A DNA stretch of 64,000 nt from Sedimentitalea sp041224545 (GCF_041224545.1 NZ_JBGFGP010000126.1:19236-83235); one strand, 5' to 3'; numbered from the stretch's first letter, positions 1 to 9,439 are shown. Numbers and translations: made by a program. The notes: a model not told the origin generated them from the letters alone.

Positions 1-30
1 GGTGGCAGGAAATAGGGGGGCTTTCTTCGC

Positions 31-612
31 ATGACCCGGACCAGGAGACTGACCGAGACTGAGCGCATGGAGATCGTCCGTGCGGCCGGAGAAGGTGTCT
101 CGACGTCGGAGCTGGCGACGAAGTTCGGGGTCACACCAAGGTCCATCCAGTACACGCTGAAGGCGGACGACGAGCGCCAGCGGGATGCGGCCGTTGCGAC
201 GGCTGCCGTGACCGTGAAGCTCACCCCTGAGGAGCTCGGCGCCTTTGATGAGGTCCTGGCATTGGCGGGAGTTGAGACCCGCACGGAGGGGCTCAGGCGA
301 CTCATCCAGGCGGCAGGTGGAACCTTCGTTCCGGACGCCCAACTGGCCGCCGAGATGGCCCGCTACCGCGCCTCTCTGCATGAGGTCGGCAACGGCGTCG
401 TGCAGATCGCCAAACAGATGACACATGCCAACCGGATGGGGCAGGGGGCGGGCTCCGAGTTCTCCGAATTGCGCCTCGCGCAGATGCGCGGGCTGGCGCG
501 TTTCATCCTGGATTCCGCCGACGAGATCGACCTGCTGCTGCGCCGCCGGCGCGACGCGATGCAGCTGCAAGCGACAGCCGCTTTGAGGGAGTTCGCCCAT
601 GCGGCTGAATGA
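31..612 (+). CDS. MobC-like relaxosome accessory protein
   Basis: 193 residues. Residues 5-45 resemble a helix-turn-helix (ELATKFGVTPRSIQYTLK). The middle part (about 58-95) looks like the ribbon/helix segment of MobC-type mobilisation proteins, with VTVKLTPEELGAFDEV and a following RTEGLRRLIQAAGG. The C-terminal half is helical and charged. Such proteins bind DNA near oriT and help the relaxase to nick. The stop overlaps the relaxase start by 14 bases, so the two are translationally coupled, and this context is the main support for the function. The window begins only 30 bases upstream, so the promoter and the likely oriT lie outside it. The helix-turn-helix plus MobC arrangement is an inference from sequence style; a transcriptional regulator of the transfer genes is the alternative. 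Confidence 0.7.
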   Translation: MTRTRRLTETERMEIVRAAGEGVSTSELATKFGVTPRSIQYTLKADDERQRDAAVATAAVTVKLTPEELGAFDEVLALAGVETRTEGLRRLIQAAGGTFVPDAQLAAEMARYRASLHEVGNGVVQIAKQMTHANRMGQGAGSEFSELRLAQMRGLARFILDSADEIDLLLRRRRDAMQLQATAALREFAHAAE

Positions 613-2461
613 TGCGGTCCATAACGTCACCGGCGAGGTCTTCCGGGACGGCTGGAGCCGTATCCGGGGCTCAATGCAGGGGCTGCATGTCTCCAATCAG
701 AAGCAGCTCGTGCGGGCCGCAGCCGGCCACCGGGCGGCGGTCTTCAAGGCGATCCGGAGCGGGGGCACGCATACCAAATCCCAGCTCGCAAACCAGCTCG
801 ATTACCTCACCACCAAGTCCTCTCATATCGTGGACTCAAGCGGCTTCCTGGATGGGAAGGCGAAGCTTGGATCGCCGGAGGTGAAGGACCTGACCGAGCG
901 CTTCGCCAAGCGTTGGAGCGCCGGGTTCAAACCCAAGCTCGGGCAGACCACCCACATGCTGATGTCCTTCCCCGTAGGCACGCGGGGAGAGGATGTGCGG
1001 GACATTTCCTCGACTGTGGCGGAGCGCTTCTTCCAGACCGACCAGGGGCACTTCGACTACATCATCGCGGTCCACGAGGACCGGGATCATCCGCACGCGC
1101 ATATCGTCCTGAACCGCCGGTCGCAGGAGGGCGAGTTCTTCTTCCTCGGGCGAGACCACCGGTTCAACTATGACGATTTCCGCCTCGCCATGGTCGAGGA
1201 GGCGGAAAAGTTTGGTGTTCGGCTCGAAGCCACCCGGCGTCTGGATCGGGGCGTGGTGCACTATTCGCCCCGGACGCGTGAGGTCTACGCGGCGAAGGAA
1301 GAGGGGCGCAAGCCGGAGCCGCGCCCGCGCGTGGGCGCTGACCTGGACCGCGCGCTCGAAGAGATTGCGAACACGCGGATCGTCTACCACTCACTCGCCG
1401 CTGAAGCCTCGTCCGACAACCGGGAGGACATCGCCGACGCCTTGTTCCGCGCCGGGGAGCTTCTGGCGAAGGGCGGCAAACTCATGTCTGAAGGAGGGGT
1501 CTACATGGCCGAGGAGCAATCGTTCGAGGATCTGAGAACCCGCTACGCCGAACAGGTCGAGCGCATCCAGGGCATGATCGCCGAGAAGCCCGAGACCGAG
1601 CGGCCGAGGCTCGAGCGCAGCCTGAACGAAATCCAGTCGCGGCTGGCGCATATGCAGCCGCTTGGGCTTCGGTCCGTAACGCTGACGGAACAGCCCTCCG
1701 AAGGCGGGGTCTATTCCGAGGTCAATATCGACCGCGACCAGCTGGATCGGTTGCGGGAGCCGGAGGTCCGGGCGCAGGTCGATACCGCGCTTCGGGGGAC
1801 CGGGATCAGCGGTTCGGTGGTCGTGGCCCGTATGGAGACCGGCGCGCAGAATGCCGCGTTGGAGCGGCAATGGATCACCGACGATCTGGCACGCGTGGCC
1901 GAGAAAGACGGTCTCAACCTCGAACGTCGCGAGGATCTGGAGACGGCGCGCGAGACCCTCAACCGGGCCCATGTCCAGCTCGGCATCGCGCTCGAGCGAC
2001 ATCAGGTCCTGCGTCAGGACGGGGTGATCGACGAGGCGCGGGAAGCTCAGCTCAACCTTCGTGAGGAGCGTCCTTTGGACGAGCGGGAAAGTAAAGCCGT
2101 TGAGGCCAGGCCGATTGCTGACGCGGACCTCCGGCGGATCGTCGATCACGAGCGGGCCGGCAACCTGCATTCGCCGTTCCAGGATGACGGTCAGCGCTTG
2201 AGCTATCGCGAAGCGGTTGAGCGGGACCTTGATGACGCGCGGATCGAGCGGCTTCGGGACGGCGATGCCGACGTTTTGAAAGACCAGATCGAAGATCGCC
2301 TCGACCGGCTCTATGCCGCCAAGGCCTATCTGCAATCGGATGCGTCGACCGCCAACAGCGAGGCGACGCGGGCCGTGGTCGAGGAGATCGCGGACCGGGA
2401 ATACGAACTCCATCGCGCCGATCTGGTCGATGGTGAGAGCGAACGCGGGGAGACGCATTGA
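599..2461 (+). CDS. virD2: VirD2-type conjugative relaxase
   Basis: 620 residues. Relaxases of this family cleave one strand at oriT through a tyrosine and stay bound to the 5' end for transfer. Residues 69-70 (Tyr in QLDYLTTKS) fit the catalytic tyrosine of motif I, and residues 159-168 (HEDRDHPHAH) give the three-histidine metal motif HxDxxxxHxH. The catalytic domain occupies roughly the first 230 residues; the remainder is a long, charged, coiled-coil-like tail rich in Glu and Arg that probably contacts the coupling protein. It starts inside the preceding mobC-like gene and its TGA shares one base with the ATG of virD4, so the three form one operon. The tail is longer than that of Agrobacterium VirD2, which I take as normal for plasmid relaxases of this group. 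Confidence 0.9.
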   Translation: MRLNDAVHNVTGEVFRDGWSRIRGSMQGLHVSNQKQLVRAAAGHRAAVFKAIRSGGTHTKSQLANQLDYLTTKSSHIVDSSGFLDGKAKLGSPEVKDLTERFAKRWSAGFKPKLGQTTHMLMSFPVGTRGEDVRDISSTVAERFFQTDQGHFDYIIAVHEDRDHPHAHIVLNRRSQEGEFFFLGRDHRFNYDDFRLAMVEEAEKFGVRLEATRRLDRGVVHYSPRTREVYAAKEEGRKPEPRPRVGADLDRALEEIANTRIVYHSLAAEASSDNREDIADALFRAGELLAKGGKLMSEGGVYMAEEQSFEDLRTRYAEQVERIQGMIAEKPETERPRLERSLNEIQSRLAHMQPLGLRSVTLTEQPSEGGVYSEVNIDRDQLDRLREPEVRAQVDTALRGTGISGSVVVARMETGAQNAALERQWITDDLARVAEKDGLNLERREDLETARETLNRAHVQLGIALERHQVLRQDGVIDEAREAQLNLREERPLDERESKAVEARPIADADLRRIVDHERAGNLHSPFQDDGQRLSYREAVERDLDDARIERLRDGDADVLKDQIEDRLDRLYAAKAYLQSDASTANSEATRAVVEEIADREYELHRADLVDGESERGETH

Positions 2462-4461
2462 TGGGGCCGATGGGAAAGGGCCGCCTTGCCATCGGTGTGG
2501 CGCTGGTCACATTGGTTGCCGTCGCAATCGGCTATGTCATCGCTTCGGCCGTCATGAACCTCAAGGACCTCGGCTTCCAAGCGGAGATCGATTTCTTCTA
2601 CATCGCGCAGAATTACCGGGCTATCGGCGCCGTTCGACCGGACGACTTCCGGCTGATCAATCTGATCATGGGCGGGGCAGGGGTCACGGGCCTCATGATG
2701 AGCCTTGCCATGTCCGGCTCGGCGCTCACGCGCTTCGGCTATACCCATTGGCAGACGCGACGGGAGATGAAGCGGAACGGGTTCTTCGGGAAGCCCGGCA
2801 CCGGCTTTGTGATTGGCAAGCTGGGTAAGCCGAACTCCCGCGCCCCTTTCCTCTGCTCCAAGACCTTCCCGCATGCATTGATCGTCGCCCCGACGGGTCG
2901 CGGCAAGACGACGGGCTTCGTCATTCCGAACCTGCTGATCTGGCAGGGCTCCGCCGTCGTGCTCGACGTGAAGGGCGAGTGCTTCGAGGCATCGGCACGC
3001 CACCGCGCCGCGCAGGGCGACACAGTCTACCGCTTCGCGCCGACGGATTGGGAGAACAAGCGGACGCACCGCTACAACCCGCTCCTGCGCATCTGCGAGC
3101 TCGAAGACCCGGCGCGCCAGCAGATGGAGCTGCAACTCCTGGCGACGCTTTTCCTGCAGAACGACAACGACCGCGTCCAGGGCCTCCTGAAAGGCGGGAT
3201 CGATCTCTTCGTCGCCGCTGGCCTCCTTGCCTTCCAGCGACGCCGGCCGACCCTCGGTGAGATTTACCGCATCGCCGCCTCGGGCGGGAACAAGCAGAAG
3301 GAGTATCTCGCGCGCTCCCACGAGGTCCGGAACGCGGCCGCCAGGCTGATATTCACGCGGCTTGCCTCCACAAACAACGACACGCTGACATCCTACGTCT
3401 CGCTGCTGATGACCTCCGGTCTCGATCAATGGCAGAACCCGGCGATCGATGATGCGACTTCGGTGTCGGATTTCGATTTCCGGACCATCCGCAGGAAGCC
3501 GTTCAGCGTCTACCTGGTCGTCCAGCCGCTCATGGTGAAGCCGCTGGCGCCGTTGATCCGGCTCTTCTTCTCCGATCTGCTCTCTGCGCTCCAGGACAAG
3601 GAGCCGGGTCCTGATGAGCCCTGGCCGGTGATGATCATGCTCGACGAGTTTAACCGGCTCGGAAAGATGCCGATCGTGGCCGAGAGCATCGAGGTACTGC
3701 GGCACTATCGTGGCCATCTCGCAGTGGTCACCCAGACGATTCCCGCCATCGATGAAATCTACGGCGAGAACACACGGCGGGCGTTGCAGGGGAATGCCGG
3801 CATCAAGCTCTACCTGACGCCGTCCGACGAGAAGACCATCGAGGAGTTGAGCAAGGCGGTCGGCAAGACGACGAAGACCGTCGTCACGCGGTCCCGCGCA
3901 GTCGGTAAGAATCCGTTCGAAGGCCGCAGCCAGTCCGAGCGGACGGAGGAAGTGTCGCTCTTGCCCGAGGATGAGGCGCGTCGTCTTCCGCTCGACGAGA
4001 TCGTCGTCGTGGTCGATGCGCAGATGCCGGTCCGGGCGAAGCGCGTCGTGTATTTTGAAGACCCGTTTTTCAAGGGGATTCACGCGGCGCAGGAGGGGGA
4101 GCTGCCGTTCCCGGAACGGCCGGTTGGACCGATGGGCGAATTGCCGTTAAGTGTCCGCGCAATGCCGACCGCTCCGCGAGGACGTGGGATTGGCGACAGC
4201 GAAAAAGTGGGCGAGGGCGCAGATCAGGCGGCGAGCATGCCCTCTTCAGATCGGAGACGTGCCGACAACCGGAAGAACCTGGCTGCGGCAATCTCCGAGG
4301 ACCTACGGCAAATCGAAATGGATTTTGTGGGCCAGGAAACGCTTCGGCTCGATGATTCGACGGGGGCGGGTGTCGCGCAAATTGAAGAAGCTTTGAGCGA
4401 GTTGGACCAGCTGGAGAGCGAGGTTTCGGGTTTAGCGGAGACGGTCAGGAGCGTTGGGTAA
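2461..4461 (+). CDS. virD4: VirD4/TraG-type coupling protein
   Basis: 666 residues, an inner-membrane ATPase that delivers the relaxase-DNA complex to the secretion channel. Two N-terminal membrane segments lie near residues 8-33 and 65-90. Walker A (APTGRGKTT) lies near residues 143-151, followed by VVLDVKGECFEAS, and Walker B (MIMLDEFNRLG) lies near 390-400. The C-terminal 130 residues are acidic and variable, as in substrate-recruiting tails. I chose the ATG that overlaps the relaxase stop as TGATG; a TTG one codon earlier is possible. The VirB channel genes it must serve lie 39 kb away, at 43530-54631, separated by cargo genes. Confidence 0.95.
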   Translation: MGPMGKGRLAIGVALVTLVAVAIGYVIASAVMNLKDLGFQAEIDFFYIAQNYRAIGAVRPDDFRLINLIMGGAGVTGLMMSLAMSGSALTRFGYTHWQTRREMKRNGFFGKPGTGFVIGKLGKPNSRAPFLCSKTFPHALIVAPTGRGKTTGFVIPNLLIWQGSAVVLDVKGECFEASARHRAAQGDTVYRFAPTDWENKRTHRYNPLLRICELEDPARQQMELQLLATLFLQNDNDRVQGLLKGGIDLFVAAGLLAFQRRRPTLGEIYRIAASGGNKQKEYLARSHEVRNAAARLIFTRLASTNNDTLTSYVSLLMTSGLDQWQNPAIDDATSVSDFDFRTIRRKPFSVYLVVQPLMVKPLAPLIRLFFSDLLSALQDKEPGPDEPWPVMIMLDEFNRLGKMPIVAESIEVLRHYRGHLAVVTQTIPAIDEIYGENTRRALQGNAGIKLYLTPSDEKTIEELSKAVGKTTKTVVTRSRAVGKNPFEGRSQSERTEEVSLLPEDEARRLPLDEIVVVVDAQMPVRAKRVVYFEDPFFKGIHAAQEGELPFPERPVGPMGELPLSVRAMPTAPRGRGIGDSEKVGEGADQAASMPSSDRRRADNRKNLAAAISEDLRQIEMDFVGQETLRLDDSTGAGVAQIEEALSELDQLESEVSGLAETVRSVG

Positions 4462-4784
4462 GGGCTGAACGCCAGTTGAGATGCTGTTCGGTCAAGGTGC
4501 AGAGAATGGCCGGAGAGTGCCCACCTTGTCTGGTGCTGCAAACTGTTCAAAGGGACGCGGTTCGCCAAAAGCTGCCATTCCTCTCCCAAGGGCATGTCCT
4601 GAGGTTCGATCCTGTGTTCAATTGCAGAGCATCTCTTTAACTGCCTGCTTTTCTAGACGCACCGCAATCCCCCAGTGCCAGTTTTTCGCGTTCTCAGAAA
4701 TATGCCAGCGATTGGGCTTCCGCAGACGCCTTGGAACGCAAACGTGTGGGTCACTAAACATTGGCTCGACCTCAACGTGGAAAA
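4462..4784. other. Non-coding gap at the left edge of the cargo block
   Basis: I see no convincing gene, repeat, hairpin or terminator here. The short open frames have no protein character. Both neighbouring genes end here, converging from opposite sides. It marks the junction between the transfer genes and the metal cargo, but I could not identify insertion-sequence ends or a direct repeat. Confidence 0.5.
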
Positions 4785-6134
4785 TCAAACCATCGAACCG
4801 ATGTCGGATGCATAACTCGGATAGGCAAAGATCAAGCCCTTGATCTGGTTTGCCGTCATCCCGGCCTTCATCGCCATCGCTAATAGGTTGATCTGTTCTT
4901 CGGCACCGGGACCGATGAGATGCGCGCCAAGGATTTTACCGGTGCCTTTCTCGACCAATACTTTGTAGCCGGACCGACGCGCTCCTACCCGCATCGAGGA
5001 ATACCAGCCATCAGTCTTCTCGAAATGCGTCTCGAATTCGAGGCCTTTTTCGCGCGCGGCCATCTCTGACAGGCCGACCGCGGCGACTTGCGGCAGCGTG
5101 AAGACCACGCTCGGGATCGGCGGGTAGGCCACGGCCCGCTCATCCTTTCCGGCCAGCAGGTTCTTGCCGGCGATCCGTCCCTCGTTGGCGGAGACAGGGG
5201 TCAGATTCGGGCCGCTGTCGGCGCAATCGCCTGCGGCGAAGATCGCAGGGTTTGTCGTGCGCATGTACTTCGACACCTTGATCCCGCGTCGGGAATACTC
5301 GACGCCCGCGGCTTCGAGGTTCAGATGGTCGATGTTCGGCACCCGACCGGTGGCATGCACGACCCGGTCGCAGATCACGGCTCTGACGCCTGACGATGTC
5401 TCGTAATCCACCTCGAACGTCTCGTCCGACCGTCGAATCTCCAGCACCTTCGCTTTGGTCTGCAGGTCGACGCCCAGTTCGTCGGTGGCCTCGGCCAACA
5501 TCGCCACCAGATCTGGATCGAAGTTGCCCAGTGTGCGGTCCATCATCTCGATCACCGTCACCTCGGCGGCACCGGCGCGTTTCGAGATATGGGCGAATTC
5601 CATGGCGATGAAACCACCACCGACGAAGGCAATCCGCCGGGGCATGTCCGGCAACTCGAGGAAGTCGGTGCTGGTGATCAGATGCTCCTCGCCGGGGATA
5701 TTCAACGTCATGGGCCGCGCACCGGTGGCGATATGGAAATGCCTGGCACGGTAGTCGGTGCCGTCGACCTTGACGGTATCAGGCCCGGTGAACCGTGCGC
5801 TGCCATGCAGGACCGTGATACCGACCTTCTCCAGTCCTTTTTCGATACGCGGCGGCATGGTGTCGGTGAAGGTGCGCTTGAAGGCGATCATGTCCTGCCA
5901 TTGGACCGAGACATGCGCCTCGAGCCCCTTGCCCTGCATCGCCCGCGTCCATTCGACACCCTCGGTCACCGCGATTAGCATCTTCTTGGGGTCGCACCCC
6001 CTCAGCGCACAAGTACCGCCGAAGGGCAGGCAGTCGACGCTCGCCACCTTCCATCCCGCAGCCGCCGCCATCCGGGCAACGCCATTGCCACCAGTGCCGC
6101 CCCCAATCACCATCAGGTCGAATTGCTGAGACAT
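4785..6134 (-). CDS. NAD(P)H-dependent flavin disulfide reductase in the mer operon
   Basis: 449 residues from the preferred start MSQQFDLMVIGGGTGG, which follows GGAG by nine bases; an ATG 15 bases earlier is also open. It belongs to the pyridine-nucleotide disulfide oxidoreductase class I family (glutathione reductase, lipoamide dehydrogenase, MerA). It has an N-terminal FAD Rossmann motif (GGGTGGNGVA), a redox-active pair in GGTCALRGCDPKK (CxxxxC), a second nucleotide motif (FVGGGFIAMEF) and FAAGDCADSG for FAD. It lacks the C-terminal vicinal Cys pair of MerA, so it is not a mercuric reductase. It is the last gene of the mer operon, after a CcdA-like electron transporter, and I infer a role in supplying thiol-reducing power. 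Its true substrate is unknown. Confidence 0.85.
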   Translation of the reverse strand: MSQQFDLMVIGGGTGGNGVARMAAAAGWKVASVDCLPFGGTCALRGCDPKKMLIAVTEGVEWTRAMQGKGLEAHVSVQWQDMIAFKRTFTDTMPPRIEKGLEKVGITVLHGSARFTGPDTVKVDGTDYRARHFHIATGARPMTLNIPGEEHLITSTDFLELPDMPRRIAFVGGGFIAMEFAHISKRAGAAEVTVIEMMDRTLGNFDPDLVAMLAEATDELGVDLQTKAKVLEIRRSDETFEVDYETSSGVRAVICDRVVHATGRVPNIDHLNLEAAGVEYSRRGIKVSKYMRTTNPAIFAAGDCADSGPNLTPVSANEGRIAGKNLLAGKDERAVAYPPIPSVVFTLPQVAAVGLSEMAAREKGLEFETHFEKTDGWYSSMRVGARRSGYKVLVEKGTGKILGAHLIGPGAEEQINLLAMAMKAGMTANQIKGLIFAYPSYASDIGSMV

Positions 6135-6150
6135 GTCTGAATACTCCATT

Positions 6151-7050
6151 TCAAATATCGCGGCGCCGTTGCGCGGCCGTTTTCGGGATTGTCTGTGCTT
6201 CAGTTGCAGGATGCCTGTCCGGATTTCGCCATCTTCCGTCTAGGAACAAGACCCACGCCAAGCTCGCCGCAATGAGGGTTCCGATGAGAAGCACTGCGAT
6301 GCCGACCTTGGACGAAAGCAATGTCGTGGCGCGCGAGGCGTAGTAGCCCACGGTATTGGCGATTTCGTCGGCCAGGGGAATGCTGCCAAGAAACAACCTG
6401 CCCCAGTAGAGCGCGATATAGAGGCCCGCCAGAAAGGTGAGGCCCCCGGCCAAGCGGCGCAGCAGTGTCGTTCGGCCCTGCACCAGCCGCGCGATCCCCG
6501 CCCCTGAAACGGTTCCAAGGACCGAGACCAGCGTCAGCACCGAAGCCGCGCCTGCCAGAAACGCGATGAGGCCAACCGGCGATACATCGTTCGCGACCAG
6601 AAACGACAGCCCGGCCACCGACATGAAGACCGGAAGTGTGCAGGATATGGAAGCGAGGCCATAGGAAACGCCAAAACCGAAGGCGCCGTATCGGGTGTTC
6701 ACGCGGCGGCACGCCTCCACCACGCCGGAGCCCGGCAGACGCAAGTTCAAGACCCAGAGCGCCCCGATCAGTGCGAGGCCGAGGCCGAGCGTGACGCCGA
6801 TCCAAGGTAAGGCAGACCCGAGCCAGTTGGCGCCGGTTGCAAGGATCGCGCCTGCGATGACAAAGATTGCCACGAAGCCGAGGCTGACTGCCGCACCCGC
6901 CAGAACCGAACGGACAAACCGCTCCACCACGGGCCGATCGGCATGGGCTGCCATTTCCCGCGCGAACCACGCCGGAAGCAGCGCGAAGCCGCAGGGGTTG
7001 ACCGTTGCGACGGCACCGGCTGTGAAACTGTACAGGATCAGCGAATTCAA
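6151..7050 (-). CDS. CcdA/DsbD-like thiol electron transporter in the mer operon
   Basis: 299 residues with about six to eight membrane helices. The CcdA family moves electrons from cytoplasmic thioredoxin across the inner membrane by a pair of membrane cysteines. One is seen in NPCGFALLPAW near residues 18-21 and the second in SISCTLPVFMSV near residues 134-139; each is followed by the proline expected for the family. The start is a TTG overlapping the merB stop as TTGA, with GAGG seven bases upstream, so it is translationally coupled to merB. Its position between merB and a disulfide reductase suggests that the mer operon carries its own thiol-reduction path to the periplasm. CcdA-like proteins in mer operons could instead be metal importers; the sequence does not decide this. 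Confidence 0.85.
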   Translation of the reverse strand: MNSLILYSFTAGAVATVNPCGFALLPAWFAREMAAHADRPVVERFVRSVLAGAAVSLGFVAIFVIAGAILATGANWLGSALPWIGVTLGLGLALIGALWVLNLRLPGSGVVEACRRVNTRYGAFGFGVSYGLASISCTLPVFMSVAGLSFLVANDVSPVGLIAFLAGAASVLTLVSVLGTVSGAGIARLVQGRTTLLRRLAGGLTFLAGLYIALYWGRLFLGSIPLADEIANTVGYYASRATTLLSSKVGIAVLLIGTLIAASLAWVLFLDGRWRNPDRHPATEAQTIPKTAAQRRRDI

Positions 7051-7745
7051 TACTGATCCTCCCTGACGTCATCGTTCAGAAACGGCCGAAAGATCGCCGC
7101 TCCGAGCTGCACGCCTTCTTCCAGCGTGAGGTCGAATCCTCGGGTGGGGGCATGATTCTGAAGCCATGTCGCGAGGTGAGCAGGCGAACAGAACAGGCGC
7201 ATAGTCTTGCACTGGCTGTCGGCGGCGCAGGTGCCGACCTCGGTCACGCCGGCCCAGACGCGGGCCGCGCGGCTTGACGCGGCCTCGATCGTCAGGCCGT
7301 CGGCTGCAACGGTGACGGATGTGGACACCTGACAGACCGGACACCGGCATGAAACCTCAGTCCTGCGACTTGTCATAGCCGCGACGCCGAGCGCGTCAAT
7401 GGCACAGACCGCATGCATGCCGACCCCTTCCACCGAAACCCCGAAATCCGTTGCAACCGTGGAAAAAGGGTATGCCAGCGCGATGCCGCCGTCCCGAACA
7501 TGCACCAGATCACGCTTGCCCAGATCCTCCAGAACGTCATCCGAAAACGCTGCGATGTCCGGTGGACGTCCATGGCTGAGAAACGCAGACAGTATTTGGT
7601 GGTGCGCCGACTGCGATGCGCGCAAGAGCCCGTTCCATCGTGACGCCAAACGAGCCTCGGTCAGAAGCGCCGAAAGCGCCTCGTTGACCCTGGCGCTGGT
7701 TACCAGCGACGGGTCGGGGACTCCGGCGGTTTGAGTCGTTGTCAT
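7047..7745 (-). CDS. merB: Organomercurial (alkylmercury) lyase
   Basis: 232 residues. MerB cleaves the carbon-mercury bond of organomercurials and passes Hg(II) to MerA. The catalytic triad of the family is present: Cys114 and Asp117 in HAVCAIDALG and Cys186 in LFCSPAHLATW, matching Cys96, Asp99 and Cys159 of the enterobacterial enzyme. The N-terminal helical part (residues 15-85) fits the winged-helix-like region of MerB. Extra cysteines at 133-138 (CRCPVC) are additional to the core triad. The ATG overlaps the stop of the upstream patatin-like gene as ATGA. With MerB the operon is expected to give broad-spectrum resistance. Confidence 0.92.
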   Translation of the reverse strand: MTTTQTAGVPDPSLVTSARVNEALSALLTEARLASRWNGLLRASQSAHHQILSAFLSHGRPPDIAAFSDDVLEDLGKRDLVHVRDGGIALAYPFSTVATDFGVSVEGVGMHAVCAIDALGVAAMTSRRTEVSCRCPVCQVSTSVTVAADGLTIEAASSRAARVWAGVTEVGTCAADSQCKTMRLFCSPAHLATWLQNHAPTRGFDLTLEEGVQLGAAIFRPFLNDDVREDQY

Positions 7746-8659
7746 GGCGCCTCCGCTGCTTCTTTCACGGCCCGACCTGTCGCGGCCGCTTCCCGTTCTT
7801 CGGTTCCGGCAGAGCCCTCGCGGTGCGCAAGTAGCTTTGGAAGCTCCGACAAAGATTGGGCACGAGCCGCTTCAATCAGCGATTGAGACGCGGAAAGGTC
7901 GAGGAATCCGGTTTCGTTCTCAAGACGCGGCACGATGCGGATGACATCGATGCCTTCGGCTTGGAGCGCTAGGTCCGCACGGTGTTTGCGCGCGAGCGCA
8001 ATTTCGAAGGAGCGGCCGAGAATTCCAGTCAGACCCATCGGCGGACGGCGGCAGGGATTGGCACAGGCGCATTCGATTATCAATGCCCGGCAATGCCCCA
8101 GATCCGCGGCACGACCCAAGGGCGCGTTGTCGGCAATGCCCCCGTCAATGTGCAAGTGCCCGTTCAGTGTGATCGGCGGAAATATCCCCGGCAGACTCAT
8201 CGACGCGAGCAGTGGTCCGATAATGTCGCCCTCGTCTTCCTAGTAGCAGGCCTTGCCGGTCGCGAGATCGGTCGTGACGATAACGAGCGGGATTTTCAGA
8301 TCCTCGAATTTCCGAACAGGCAACGCGTGGTGCAGGAACCGTCGGAGTGCAGAGAGCGACAAGAGGCCGGGTTTTGTGCGCGGGTGAAGGAGCCATCTCC
8401 AATTCGGACGAAACAGACGCCAGAGACGCGCGGTGCACCACAAGGACGCGAGATTAGCTGGTGACATGCCGCCGGCCAGGAACGCGCCGTTCAAGGCTCC
8501 GATAGATGTGCCGAGGATGCGATCGTATCCGACGCCGAGGTCTTCCAGAGCCTGCGCGAAACCCACTTCGAGCGCGCCGTGACCGCCACCGCCGCAGAGA
8601 ACCAGCGCATCTCCGCTGCAAGGCTCAGCCTGACCGATCTGCGCGTCGGCGACGGGCAA
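7742..8659 (-). pseudogene. Patatin-like phospholipase split by an in-frame TAG
   Basis: Two open segments in the same reading frame form one patatin-like lipase of 305 codons. The upstream part has the oxyanion loop GGGGHGALEVGF and the nucleophile GTSIGALNG; the downstream part has MSLPGIFPP and the catalytic Asp in HIDGGIADNAP. Between them, at 8242-8240, a TAG replaces a residue after ATGKACY, and the frame continues as EDEGDIIGPLLA, so nothing else is damaged. Patatin proteins hydrolyse acyl esters with a Ser-Asp dyad, and both halves are needed. The start is a TTG at 8659 directly after the TAG of the upstream gene; the end overlaps merB. It may be a true nonsense mutation, a base-calling error, or rarely a suppressed amber. 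A patatin has no known role in mercury resistance. Confidence 0.8.
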
Positions 8660-8944
8660 CTACTCCGCCGGAACGCTGTTCCGCTCCCGCTTGGGTATCT
8701 CGCCTCGAAACTTGGCCGCCCCGGTGCTTCCGGATGCCCAGGTCTTCGCCCGGCGCCGGTGGTCGGACCAGCAGCCGACTCCGAACGCGGCCAGGATGAC
8801 GCCGCCGGCCTGCACCCAACCGTTCCCGGCCAGCGCCGAGATGGCGCTGCCAAGGCTCACACCGCCAAGTGCAAGCAGCAAGACGCCGCAACAGACAGCC
8901 TTGAGAGCCAGAAGACCGGCGAGCCCCGTTTTTTCATTGCTCAT
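8660..8944 (-). CDS. Small membrane protein of the mer operon with a Cys-Cys pair
   Basis: 94 residues with two predicted membrane helices, near residues 8-35 and 42-60. A vicinal cysteine pair (KAVCCGVLLLALGG) sits in the first helix, the position where MerT and MerF carry their Hg-binding pair, but the rest does not resemble either. The C-terminal tail is hydrophilic and basic. An AGGAGG precedes the ATG by about six bases, giving a strong start. It lies between another small membrane protein and the patatin-like gene. I infer a metal or redox role at the membrane from the cysteine pair and the operon; I do not recognise the family. Confidence 0.6.
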   Translation of the reverse strand: MSNEKTGLAGLLALKAVCCGVLLLALGGVSLGSAISALAGNGWVQAGGVILAAFGVGCWSDHRRRAKTWASGSTGAAKFRGEIPKRERNSVPAE

Positions 8945-9082
8945 GTGTGCCTCCTATCCTGCTATCCGCTGCGGACCGCCAGACCTCGACCGAGTCCTAA
9001 ATTTGGTTCTGATCGCGCCGGCGCCCGAGGCATTCTTCATCTCCCCCTTATGCCCTCGCGCGCACCGCTGTTATCGAAGCGT

Positions 9083-9439
9083 CTAGCTGTACTTACCGTC
9101 GCGCTCGGTCAGGGCGATGATACCCCACGCGCCGACGCCAATGGCGGCGCCCAGCCATTTCCACCCTTCTCCTCCTAGCGGCAGGAGGCCGTAGCCATAG
9201 CCGAGGACCGGCAGCGTCATCAGCAGGAAGAACGGCCCGGTCCAGAAGCAATGGGCCCGGCTGCACCTCCGGGCATTCCAAAGACAGGCTGCGCCCATCC
9301 ACAGCAGCCCCGCCACCCAGACCCATGTCTTGACCGGGTGCGGCACGCCAATCACGGCGACCATCGCGGCGATCGGCAGCCCCCAGGCGATCAGCGTGCC
9401 GGGTAGGGTGGCCAGGAAATCCTGCTTCTTGCCGTCCAT
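9083..9439 (-). CDS. Small integral membrane protein of the mer operon
   Basis: 118 residues with about four hydrophobic segments. The central loop NARRCSRAHCFWTGPFF carries two cysteines and a histidine (CSRAHC), a plausible metal or thiol site. Unlike MerT and MerF there is no vicinal cysteine pair in the first helix. Four bases separate it from the merA stop upstream, so it is co-transcribed with merA. The function is unknown; its place directly after merA and its cysteine/histidine loop suggest metal handling at the membrane. A 138-base gap with no clear feature separates it from the next gene. Confidence 0.6.
   Translation of the reverse strand: MDGKKQDFLATLPGTLIAWGLPIAAMVAVIGVPHPVKTWVWVAGLLWMGAACLWNARRCSRAHCFWTGPFFLLMTLPVLGYGYGLLPLGGEGWKWLGAAIGVGAWGIIALTERDGKYS

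Noticed and set aside
1..30. oriT upstream of the relaxase operon
   Set aside because: Only 30 bases of this region are in the window and no nick-site motif or inverted repeat can be shown.
2326..4083. A long open reading frame antisense to virD4 (585 codons)
   Set aside because: It is the mirror of a strongly coding GC-rich gene, has no recognisable domain, and is Arg/His/Asp-rich in the way of antisense frames.
4785..6134. Calling the disulfide reductase a second mercuric reductase
   Set aside because: It lacks the C-terminal vicinal Cys pair and ends in IGSMV instead of LSCC.
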